Shown piece by piece: positions 25,527-32,754 of a stretch of DNA of 54,911 bases. The DNA lies in the NCBI GenBank assembly GCA_910585555.1, contig CAJUFU010000017.1:1-54911 (forward strand), read 5' to 3'. Under the pieces are notes generated by a model. That model saw nothing but the letters and a program-made list of their open reading frames with translations. It did no database searches and was not told the DNA's origin. Within the stretch, counting starts at the first letter, position 1; every line of letters begins with the position of its first letter. The position numbers were made by a program, and so were the translations under genes. The stretch is from an uncultured Lachnospiraceae bacterium (lineage in GTDB: Bacteria > Bacillota > Clostridia > Lachnospirales > Lachnospiraceae).

Positions 25527-27326
25527 ATGAAGGAAAAAAGAAAGGGTAGAGTAAAGAGCTTAAAAACAACGTTGATTTTAGTCTGTTCCATACTGGGTAT
25601 CATCATAGGGGTGACAGTTGGTATGATTGGTGTGATGACCATCAGGAACATTTCCAACGACGCATATGACAAATATGTGGATGCTATGGATACCGGATAC
25701 CGGACGGAGATCAAATCCCAGGTGCAGAGTGCATTGTCTGTCATACAGGCACAGTACGACAGGGCTGCGGCAGGCGAGATCACGGAGGAAGAGGCCAAGG
25801 AAGCGGCGGCGGAGAGCGTGAGAGCCATGCGTTACCGGGATGACCAGAGCGGTTATATCTGGATTGAGGACAAAGATTACATATTGATCATGCACCCGAT
25901 TCTGCCCGAGCAGGAAGGTGATAACCGGTATAATATGCAGGACCAGAATGGGGTTATGATTACGCAGTCTGTTGTCAATACCTGTCTGTCAGCGGAACAG
26001 AGCGGTTATAATGAGTTTTATTTTACCAAGGCCGACGGTGTCACCGTGGCGCCTAAAGTAGCTTATTCCGCTTACTTTGAGCCTTGGGGCTGGGCAGTTT
26101 CCACCGGGAATTATGTGGATGATATGGATGCCCAGACCAAAGAAGTAAGAGACACGATCACAGCGGATTTTCAGCGTTCCTGTGTCTTTATGGTAATCTG
26201 CTGCGTTATCCTGTTGATCATTACGGTGGTGGTTTCTTATATTGTGGGCGAATTGTTGGTAGTGCCCCTTAGAAAAGTGAAAGATTTTGCAGTCAGCCTT
26301 TCAGAGGGCGATCTGACAACGGATGTGGCGGTGAAGCAGAGAAACGAGATGGGTGTGGCGGCGGATAATCTGAATGCTGCCCGTCAGAAGATCAATACAT
26401 TGATCAAGGCAATTGCACAGATTTCCCATGCGATACAGAGAATGATTTCCGAGTTTGAAGAGAGTTTCCAGCATATGGAGAAGTCCCTTGGAGAGGTAGA
26501 TCTGGCAGTAGAGGAGATTGCGCAGAACATCACCAGACAGGCGGAGTCAACCACAGATGCCACAAGCGAGGTGAATACCATTGCCACCGGTATTGACAGC
26601 ACATCTAAGGAAGTGGCAGGACTTCGGGATAATTCGGACAGCATGAGAAAACTGAGCAATGAGTGCTCTAATAAATTGGAAGAACTGGTGGCCGCCAATG
26701 TCCGCACGAAAGAGGATGTGATCAGTATGCACAGCCAGGCGGAGGCTACCAACGAGGCGGCCGATGCGATCAAGAAGGCGGCAGGACTGATAGACGCCAT
26801 TGCAGATCAGACCAATCTGCTTGCTTTGAACGCATCCATAGAGGCAGCCCGGGCAGGAGAAAGCGGTAAGGGATTTGCGGTTGTTGCCACAGAGATTGGC
26901 GCTTTGGCGAACCAGTCTGCCCAGGCAGTGAGTGAGATTTCCCAGATTATCAACGATCTGGTAGAAAAATCTCTCCAGTCTTTACGCATTATGGACAAGG
27001 TAAGCGATACAGTGGAACATCAGGTGGATGTGCTCAACGATACCCAGTCGATTTTCAAGGACTTGTATACGAATCTAGATCGATGCGTGGATTCTATCAT
27101 GACAATCGAGTCCATGACAGAGGAGATAGAAGTGCAGAGACAGGGAATTACCAGCGTGTTAGATACCTTAAATGGTCTTGCGCAGGATAATGCCGCATCC
27201 TCAGAGGAAACCTCTGCGATGACAGGGGAACTTTCACAGTTGGTTGCCAGATCAAAAGAGTTGGTTGGAACTCTTAAGAATGATGTAAATGATCTGGTAG
27301 AAGATGTGGAACAGTTCTCTGTATAG
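25527..27326 (+). CDS. Methyl-accepting chemotaxis protein with Cache sensor
   Basis: A 599-residue receptor: membrane segment at about 12-36, an extracellular single-Cache (sCache_2) domain containing RDDQSGYIWIEDKDYILIMHP and FEPWGWAVSTGNYVDDMD, a second membrane segment at about 213-235, HAMP, and a coiled-coil signalling domain with the conserved hairpin IADQTNLLALNASIEAARAGE. It should signal through CheA/CheW. No chemotaxis or flagellar genes are in the window. sCache_2 often binds small carboxylates. The start has GGGAGAAC upstream. It lies between the hybrid kinase and the GH25 gene. Confidence 0.96.
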   Translation: MKEKRKGRVKSLKTTLILVCSILGIIIGVTVGMIGVMTIRNISNDAYDKYVDAMDTGYRTEIKSQVQSALSVIQAQYDRAAAGEITEEEAKEAAAESVRAMRYRDDQSGYIWIEDKDYILIMHPILPEQEGDNRYNMQDQNGVMITQSVVNTCLSAEQSGYNEFYFTKADGVTVAPKVAYSAYFEPWGWAVSTGNYVDDMDAQTKEVRDTITADFQRSCVFMVICCVILLIITVVVSYIVGELLVVPLRKVKDFAVSLSEGDLTTDVAVKQRNEMGVAADNLNAARQKINTLIKAIAQISHAIQRMISEFEESFQHMEKSLGEVDLAVEEIAQNITRQAESTTDATSEVNTIATGIDSTSKEVAGLRDNSDSMRKLSNECSNKLEELVAANVRTKEDVISMHSQAEATNEAADAIKKAAGLIDAIADQTNLLALNASIEAARAGESGKGFAVVATEIGALANQSAQAVSEISQIINDLVEKSLQSLRIMDKVSDTVEHQVDVLNDTQSIFKDLYTNLDRCVDSIMTIESMTEEIEVQRQGITSVLDTLNGLAQDNAASSEETSAMTGELSQLVARSKELVGTLKNDVNDLVEDVEQFSV

Positions 27327-27347
27327 AAAATGGAAAGCCCCTTCCAC

Positions 27348-27374
27348 AGATTGCCAAGAAATCTTTATTTTTTT
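27348..27374 (+). terminator. Weak terminator after the chemotaxis receptor
   Basis: AGATT (27348-27352) pairs with AATCT (27360-27364), followed by a long T-rich run (TTATTTTTTT). The 5-bp stem is short, but the T run is good. Confidence 0.45.
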
Positions 27375-27396
27375 CTCTATACAAGCTGTCTGGAAT

Positions 27397-27406
27397 ATGG
27401 TATAGT
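27397..27406 (+). promoter_or_regulatory. Extended -10 promoter of the GH25 gene
   Basis: TGG-TATAGT at 27398-27406 forms an extended -10 element (TGnTATAGT). I see no convincing -35. Transcription would start near 27413, which gives a leader of about 160 bases. Confidence 0.45.
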
Positions 27407-27412
27407 TGTTAA

Positions 27413-27572
27413 GGATTGTTACAAAACGTAATATTTTGTAATATTTAGCGGTATAGGATACCGTAAAAGAGGGTAACAGTCCCCACAAAAGAAAATAACT
27501 TGCCATACGGAAGGAGGAACACCTGCGCAGGGCGGCTGGCAAAAGCTACGGCCATAGCAGGTTAAAATACCA
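27413..27572 (+). promoter_or_regulatory. Structured leader upstream of GH25, possible riboswitch or attenuator
   Basis: In 160 bases I count several hairpins: TTACAAAA/TTTTGTAA (27419-27441), CGGTAT/ATACCG with loop AGG (27449-27463), GGG/CCC around 27471-27483, TTGCCA (27500-27505) with TGGCAA (27537-27542) enclosing the palindrome CCTGCGCAGG, and GCTA/TAGC (27545-27556). The segment GCAAAAGCTACGGCC resembles part of the cyclic-di-GMP-I riboswitch core, but the rest of that consensus is missing. The possible ribosome site AGCAGG lies at the very end and could be sequestered. I cannot assign it to a known class. Confidence 0.5.
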
Positions 27573-28769
27573 ATGATAAGATTTACAGAGGATAAAAGAA
27601 GACGGATGTACAAAAGAGTTAAGAGAATAGCAGCGCTTTGCATGGCGGGCATGATGCTTTTTGCGCCCGCCGTGAAAGTGCAGGCCGTGGGAGCGGGCAG
27701 TTCCATTGCCAGAGGTATCGATGTGTCCAAGCATAATCTGGCGATCGATTGGAGCCAGGTGCCTTCTTCCGGGGTATCCTTTGCCTTTATCAAGGCAGGC
27801 AGCCTTTTGGGAGTGGATCCTTATTTTGATGCGAATATGCGCGGCGCCAACGCGGCGGGCCTTAAGACCGGTGTGTATCTGTATTCCTATGCGACCACGC
27901 CCGAGCAGGCTTTGACAGAGGCTGTGTTTCTGCTTCAATGGATGAGTAATTATACGGTGAATTATCCGGTAGTATATGATATAGAAGATGTCTGCCATAA
28001 GAACCTTTCGACGGCGCAGCTGCAGGAGATCATAACGGTATTTTGTACCGCGATAGAGTCTCAGGGGTATTATCCGGTGGTGTATTCCAACAAGAATATG
28101 TTCCAGACAAAGATCGGCGATATTCCTTATGATAAGTGGGTGGCTCAGTATGCGGACGAACTGCAGTATAGCGGCGCGTCTTTCTGGCAGAATACTTCTC
28201 ACGGCAATGTGGCGGGAATTCCCACCAGAGTGGACATGAATTATCAGTTTAAAGATTATTCCTCTATTATTATCCCGGAAGGATTTGCACAGAGGGGAGA
28301 TGCCACGGTATTTTATTCCAATTACAGGATGCAGAGAGCGTGCTGGGTGAACTGGGAAGATAACAAATATCATCTGGACGAATTTGGACGTGTGCAGAAA
28401 GGGTGCTGGTTCGAGGATGAGACCGGCAGGTATTATTTGGCCACAAAGGATGGACATGCACTGCGTGACTGTGTGACGATTGAGGGAGCAGATTATTACT
28501 TTGACCAGAATGGTGTTATGCAGAGAGGCTTGGTTACGATGCCTGACGGTGTGGTATATTACTATGATGTGATGACCGGTGCTCTGCAGAGGAATGTGGT
28601 TGTGACCGTGGACGGGGTTAACTACCAGGTGGACCAAAATGGTGTGGCAGCGCCAATCGTGGCGGAGGTTTTGCCGGAACAGGTTCCGGTGGATGTTCCT
28701 GCAACAGAACAGGCCCCGGCTGATGCGCCGGCGGCAGATACCGTGGCAGAACAGCCTGCCGCATTGTAA
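27573..28769 (+). CDS. Secreted GH25 lysozyme with cell-wall-binding repeats
   Basis: Peptidoglycan muramidase of the GH25 (Chalaropsis/Cpl-1) family, 398 residues. It has an N-terminal signal peptide with basic YKRVKR, a hydrophobic core and probable cleavage after VQA. The catalytic domain spans about 45-235: D50 in GIDVSKHN, D136 and E138 in VVYDIED, and the C-terminal VDMNYQF strand. Residues about 250-370 are choline-binding-like repeats rich in aromatic residues (GCWFEDETGRYYLA, ADYYFDQNGVMQRG, GVVYYYDVMTG). A Pro/Ala/Val/Glu tail ends the protein. An ATG at 27606 would give a shorter signal peptide and is equally possible. It is likely a wall-remodelling hydrolase. Confidence 0.93.
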   Translation: MIRFTEDKRRRMYKRVKRIAALCMAGMMLFAPAVKVQAVGAGSSIARGIDVSKHNLAIDWSQVPSSGVSFAFIKAGSLLGVDPYFDANMRGANAAGLKTGVYLYSYATTPEQALTEAVFLLQWMSNYTVNYPVVYDIEDVCHKNLSTAQLQEIITVFCTAIESQGYYPVVYSNKNMFQTKIGDIPYDKWVAQYADELQYSGASFWQNTSHGNVAGIPTRVDMNYQFKDYSSIIIPEGFAQRGDATVFYSNYRMQRACWVNWEDNKYHLDEFGRVQKGCWFEDETGRYYLATKDGHALRDCVTIEGADYYFDQNGVMQRGLVTMPDGVVYYYDVMTGALQRNVVVTVDGVNYQVDQNGVAAPIVAEVLPEQVPVDVPATEQAPADAPAADTVAEQPAAL

Positions 28770-28811
28770 CGTACAAATCACTGTGAACACAGAATAAATA
28801 AGCGTTCTAAG

Positions 28812-28852
28812 ACCGCTGTCGGATGGTATGCCATCTGGATAGCGGTTTTTTC
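28812..28852 (+). terminator. Intrinsic terminator after GH25
   Basis: ACCGCT (28812-28817) pairs with AGCGGT (28841-28846) around an inner GATGG/CCATC hairpin, followed by a T run to about 28851. Confidence 0.85.
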
Positions 28853-28887
28853 TTATCAAAGTCTTTTCAAAATCCCCTGCTATGGTA

Positions 28888-28893
28888 TATAAT
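28888..28893 (+). promoter_or_regulatory. Possible -10 box of the zinc-finger/polA transcript
   Basis: A perfect TATAAT, 17 bases downstream of a weak -35 (TTTCAA). It lies about 50 bases upstream of the small zinc-finger gene that heads the polA cluster. Confidence 0.35.
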
Positions 28894-28944
28894 AATCTTT
28901 GTATGGGCGCGTAGAGAATGAGCTGTAGAAAGACGTGGTATGGT

Positions 28945-29268
28945 ATGAACTGTAAAGAGGCAGAGAAAATAATACCCTACTTCCTGCAGGATGATTTGGA
29001 CGGGAGAGATCTGGCGGAGTTTGTGGAACATATCGATGAGTGCCACGAATGTATGGAGGAACTGTCCATTCAGTTTTTGGTGGCGGAAGGTATGGAACAG
29101 CTGGAAAAGGGAAATAGTTTTAATTTACAGGAAGCGCTTCACCGTAAGCTTGCCGGAGCGGATAATAAGATCAGACTAAACCGGACGCTCAGACATATCC
29201 TAATCTGGCTGGAAGCGGCGGTGGCGGTGGCGATTGTCATTGCGCTGTGCGTGATATTCCGCCTGTAA
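28945..29268 (+). CDS. Small zinc-finger membrane protein, anti-sigma-factor-like
   Basis: A 107-residue protein with an N-terminal zf-HC2-like module: C3 at the start and HIDECHEC, giving the CX(n)HX3CX2C pattern of ZAS zinc-binding anti-sigma factors. It has one C-terminal membrane segment (LEAAVAVAIVIALCVIF). Such proteins tether a sigma factor to the membrane, but no sigma gene is adjacent. ATG 28945 opens with MNCKEAEKI, as in homologues; an in-frame ATG at 28918 is possible. It lies 68 bp before polA. Confidence 0.75.
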   Translation: MNCKEAEKIIPYFLQDDLDGRDLAEFVEHIDECHECMEELSIQFLVAEGMEQLEKGNSFNLQEALHRKLAGADNKIRLNRTLRHILIWLEAAVAVAIVIALCVIFRL

Positions 29269-29336
29269 GGAGAAAGACAAAGCGGCAGGTTTTGTGAGCA
29301 GAATTTTTTGAAGAATGGGAAAGGCACAAAGAGTAT

Positions 29337-32066
29337 ATGTCTGAAAAAATAGTATTGATAGACGGACACAGCATATTGAATAGGGCTTTTTACGGTGTGC
29401 CGGATTTGACAAACAGTCAGGGGCTTCATACCAATGCGGTCTATGGCTTCTTAAATATCATGTTTAAGATTCTGGAGGAGGAGCAGCCGGCTTATCTGAC
29501 GGTGGCTTTCGATGTTCATGCCCCCACTTTTAGACATGAGATTTTTAAGGAATATAAGGGCACAAGAAAGCCGATGCCGAGCGAATTGCATGAGCAGGTG
29601 CCGGTGATGAAGCAGATGTTGGAGGCGATGGGCATCTGCGTGGTAGAGAAGGCAGGGCTTGAGGCGGATGATATTTTGGGCACCATCGCAAAGCGTGCGG
29701 AAAAACTGGGCATGGAAGTGTCTTTAGTATCCGGCGACAGAGATCTTCTGCAGGTGGCCACGGACCGTATCAGGATTCGGATTCCGAAGACGAAGGGCGG
29801 CCGCACAGAGGTGGAAGATTATTATGCCAAAGACGTGGAAGAGAAGTATAAGGTAAATCCGATACAATTTATAGATTTAAAGGCGCTGATGGGGGATACG
29901 GCGGATAATATTCCCGGCGTGCCCAAAGTGGGAGAGAAGACGGCTACGGAACTGATGGTGACTTTCGGTTCTTTGGAAAGTATCTATGCACATCTGGAAG
30001 ATGTTGCAAAGAAGTCGGTGCGGGAATCTCTCGCAGCCAACAAAGATCTGGCTGATTTAAGTAAGACACTGGCCACGATCAATGTGGATGCCGATATAGC
30101 ATATGATTTTGACCAGGCCAGAGTAGGGAACTTTTATACGGAGGAAGCCTATGTGCTTTGTAAGCAGCTGGAATTTAAGAATCTGTTATCCCGGTTTGAG
30201 AAAGATGTGACAGTCACCAACAGGCAGACAGAATATTTTCGAGAACTTACACAGCTGCAGGAAGTGGAAGCGCTGTTTGCAGCCTGCGGACAGAAGGCGA
30301 AGGAGACCACAAAAGCGCCGGAATTTGGCCTTGCGGTCTTTAAAGACGGCAGAAAGCCGGACAGCCTTATGGGTATCGCGCTGGCTGCAGAAGAGAAGAA
30401 TGTGGTATTTATTCCCTGTCAGGGACTTGTGACAGCAGAGTATTTGCGGGGTAAGCTGACAGCCTTAAATCGACAGGGGTTATGTAAACTTAATATATTT
30501 GACTGTAAGAACTGTTATGATGTGATAGAAGAGGACGACGAACAGAGCATGTGGCGGGATGCCGACGGGGCACAGGATGTACTTGCGCCTTACAGAAAAG
30601 AGCGGTACTTCGATATTCTGGTGGCGGCATATCTGTTAAATCCCTTAAAGAACGACTATGCGCCGGAGGATATTGCGGGCGAATATCTGGGATTGACGAT
30701 TCCGGACAGGACGCAGGTCTGCGGTAAGGCATCCTACGCCGACACCTATGCATTAAAGAGCCGTGAGTTTATGGAATATGCCTGTTTTCAGGCTTACGTA
30801 TGCCTGATGGCGGCGCCGCTTCTGTTAGAGAAGTTAGAGGCCCAGGGAATGCGGTCTTTGCTGTATGAGATTGAGATGCCTCTGACAAGGGTCCTGCACG
30901 ATATGGAGCGTTATGGTGTGTTGGTGAAACCGGATGAGCTGAAGGCTTATGGGGAGGCGCTGACGGGCCGGATTGCAGAGTTAGAGCAGGCTGTCTATGA
31001 GCAGGCGGGTTGTGAATTTAATATCAATTCCCCCAAACAGCTGGGGGAGGTTCTCTTTGAGAAGATGGGGATTAAGGGCGGCAAAAAGACCAAGACTGGT
31101 TATTCCACGGCGGCGGATGTTTTGGAGAAGCTGGCGCCAGATTATCCGGTGGTTTCGGATATTTTGGAATACAGAGGATATACAAAATTAAAGTCCACTT
31201 ACGCGGAAGGTCTTGCGGCCTATATAGACGAAGGGGGAAGAATCCACTCTTCCTTTAACCAGACCATCACAGCCACCGGGCGCATCAGTTCCACGGAGCC
31301 TAACCTGCAGAATATTCCCATGCGCATGGAACTTGGCAGGCGTATCAGAAAGGTGTTTGTTCCCATGGAAGGGTGTCTGTTCATGGATGCGGATTATTCT
31401 CAGATTGAACTTAGGATACTGGCCCATATGTCGGAGGATGCACAGCTGATCGAGGCTTATCAGATGGAGGAAGATATTCATCGGATTACGGCTTCTAAGG
31501 TGTTCCATACGCCCTTTGAGGAAGTGACCGACTTGCAGAGGCGCAATGCCAAGGCAGTCAACTTCGGTATTGTTTATGGTATCAGTTCTTTTGGGCTGAG
31601 TCAGGACTTAAGTATCTCGAAGAAAGAGGCGGCGGCCTATATTGAGCAGTATTTTGAGACCTATCCGGGGGTAAAAAGATTTTTGGATGAAATGGTGGAG
31701 AAGGCCAAGAAACAGGGCTATGTGACTACTATGTACGGGCGCAGACGTCCGATTCCGGAACTGTCTTCCAGCAATTTCATGCAGCGCTCTTTCGGGGAGC
31801 GTGTGGCCATGAACTCACCCATACAGGGTACGGCGGCAGACATCATGAAGATTGCCATGATTCGGGTGTGGGAGAACCTGCATAAGGAAAATCTGAAATC
31901 CAGGCTTATTTTACAGGTACATGACGAACTATTGATTGAGACCTATGCCGGGGAGGAGGAACAAGTGCGGCAGATTCTCACGGAGCAGATGCAGCAGGCG
32001 GCCAATCTTTCCGTAACGTTAGAGATCGATCTGCATACGGGCGATAACTGGTATGAGGCGAAGTAG
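29337..32066 (+). CDS. polA: DNA polymerase I
   Basis: A 909-residue repair and Okazaki-fragment polymerase. Residues 1-290 are the 5'-3' exonuclease: VLIDGHSILNRAFYG, GLEADDILGT, SGDRDLLQVA and DTADNIPGVPKVGEKTA. Residues about 315-480 occupy the place of the 3'-5' exonuclease but lack the DxE start motif (FGLAVFKDGRKP there), so proofreading is probably lost, as in thermophilic bacillar and Thermus enzymes. The polymerase domain has motif A with D686 in DADYSQIELRILAH, the O helix RRNAKAVNFGIVYG, and motif C with D863 in VHDELLIE. It leads a cluster with coaE. Confidence 0.98.
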   Translation: MSEKIVLIDGHSILNRAFYGVPDLTNSQGLHTNAVYGFLNIMFKILEEEQPAYLTVAFDVHAPTFRHEIFKEYKGTRKPMPSELHEQVPVMKQMLEAMGICVVEKAGLEADDILGTIAKRAEKLGMEVSLVSGDRDLLQVATDRIRIRIPKTKGGRTEVEDYYAKDVEEKYKVNPIQFIDLKALMGDTADNIPGVPKVGEKTATELMVTFGSLESIYAHLEDVAKKSVRESLAANKDLADLSKTLATINVDADIAYDFDQARVGNFYTEEAYVLCKQLEFKNLLSRFEKDVTVTNRQTEYFRELTQLQEVEALFAACGQKAKETTKAPEFGLAVFKDGRKPDSLMGIALAAEEKNVVFIPCQGLVTAEYLRGKLTALNRQGLCKLNIFDCKNCYDVIEEDDEQSMWRDADGAQDVLAPYRKERYFDILVAAYLLNPLKNDYAPEDIAGEYLGLTIPDRTQVCGKASYADTYALKSREFMEYACFQAYVCLMAAPLLLEKLEAQGMRSLLYEIEMPLTRVLHDMERYGVLVKPDELKAYGEALTGRIAELEQAVYEQAGCEFNINSPKQLGEVLFEKMGIKGGKKTKTGYSTAADVLEKLAPDYPVVSDILEYRGYTKLKSTYAEGLAAYIDEGGRIHSSFNQTITATGRISSTEPNLQNIPMRMELGRRIRKVFVPMEGCLFMDADYSQIELRILAHMSEDAQLIEAYQMEEDIHRITASKVFHTPFEEVTDLQRRNAKAVNFGIVYGISSFGLSQDLSISKKEAAAYIEQYFETYPGVKRFLDEMVEKAKKQGYVTTMYGRRRPIPELSSSNFMQRSFGERVAMNSPIQGTAADIMKIAMIRVWENLHKENLKSRLILQVHDELLIETYAGEEEQVRQILTEQMQQAANLSVTLEIDLHTGDNWYEAK

Positions 32067-32145
32067 GCGGCATATGTGATATCGCGCAAAGACACGGACT
32101 GCTGTCAATGGGAGAGGAAAAGCTGTACAGAAGTGAGGGAAGGAT

Positions 32146-32754
32146 ATGAAAGTCATCGGCATCACGGGAGGTGTGGGCGCAGGAAAGTCGGAGGTGCTCG
32201 CCTTCTTGTCGAAGCACTATAACTGCCGTGTCATCATGGCGGATAAAGCGGCGCATCAGCTTGAAGAGCCGGGAGGAAGATGTTTTGAACCCTTGATATC
32301 TTTGCTGGGGGCAGATATTCTGACATCGGAGGGACGGATTGACAGACAGAAGATGGCGGCGAAGATATTTAGCGACGCAGCACTGCTTAAGAAGGTCAAT
32401 GCCATTGTGCATCCGGCGGTGAAGGCATATCTTGTGGAACAGATTGCCAGAGAGCGGGCAGCAAAGGAAATCGATTATCTCTTTATAGAGGCAGCACTTT
32501 TAATCGAGGAAGGCTATGGGGCTGTGGTGGATGCGTTGTGGTATATTCATGCCGATGCGTCAGTCAGGAGAAAGAGGCTGAAACAGGCAAGAGGATATTC
32601 GGACGAGAAGATAGATAGTATTTTGGCAAAACAGCTTCCGGAGGAAGCGTTTTATCAGCACTGCAGTGTTGTGATAGAGAACAACGGGACGCTGACAAGC
32701 GTTTATCAACAAATAGAGAAAGAATTGGGGGAATACCAGTGGCAGAAGCAATGA
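32146..32754 (+). CDS. coaE: Dephospho-CoA kinase
   Basis: Last enzyme of coenzyme A synthesis: it phosphorylates the 3'-OH of dephospho-CoA with ATP. The P-loop is GGVGAGKS at residues 8-15. ADKAAHQLEEPG is the substrate-binding Asp motif, HPAVKAYL is the conserved HP motif, and YLFIEAALLIEEGY and KRLKQARGYSDEKI follow. The length of 202 residues is normal. GTGAGGGAAGGAT precedes the start. It follows polA closely and its end overlaps the FtsA-like gene by 16 bases, an arrangement (polA-coaE) seen in many Bacillota. Confidence 0.97.
   Translation: MKVIGITGGVGAGKSEVLAFLSKHYNCRVIMADKAAHQLEEPGGRCFEPLISLLGADILTSEGRIDRQKMAAKIFSDAALLKKVNAIVHPAVKAYLVEQIARERAAKEIDYLFIEAALLIEEGYGAVVDALWYIHADASVRRKRLKQARGYSDEKIDSILAKQLPEEAFYQHCSVVIENNGTLTSVYQQIEKELGEYQWQKQ

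Noticed and set aside
27500..27560. Cyclic-di-GMP-I riboswitch call
   Set aside because: Only the J-like GCAAAAGCTACGGCC segment resembles it; the first tetraloop stem and the receptor stem are missing, so I kept it as an unassigned leader.
27546..28859. 437-residue antisense frame over the GH25 gene
   Set aside because: It overlaps the whole lysozyme gene and its leader and terminator; it has no family features.
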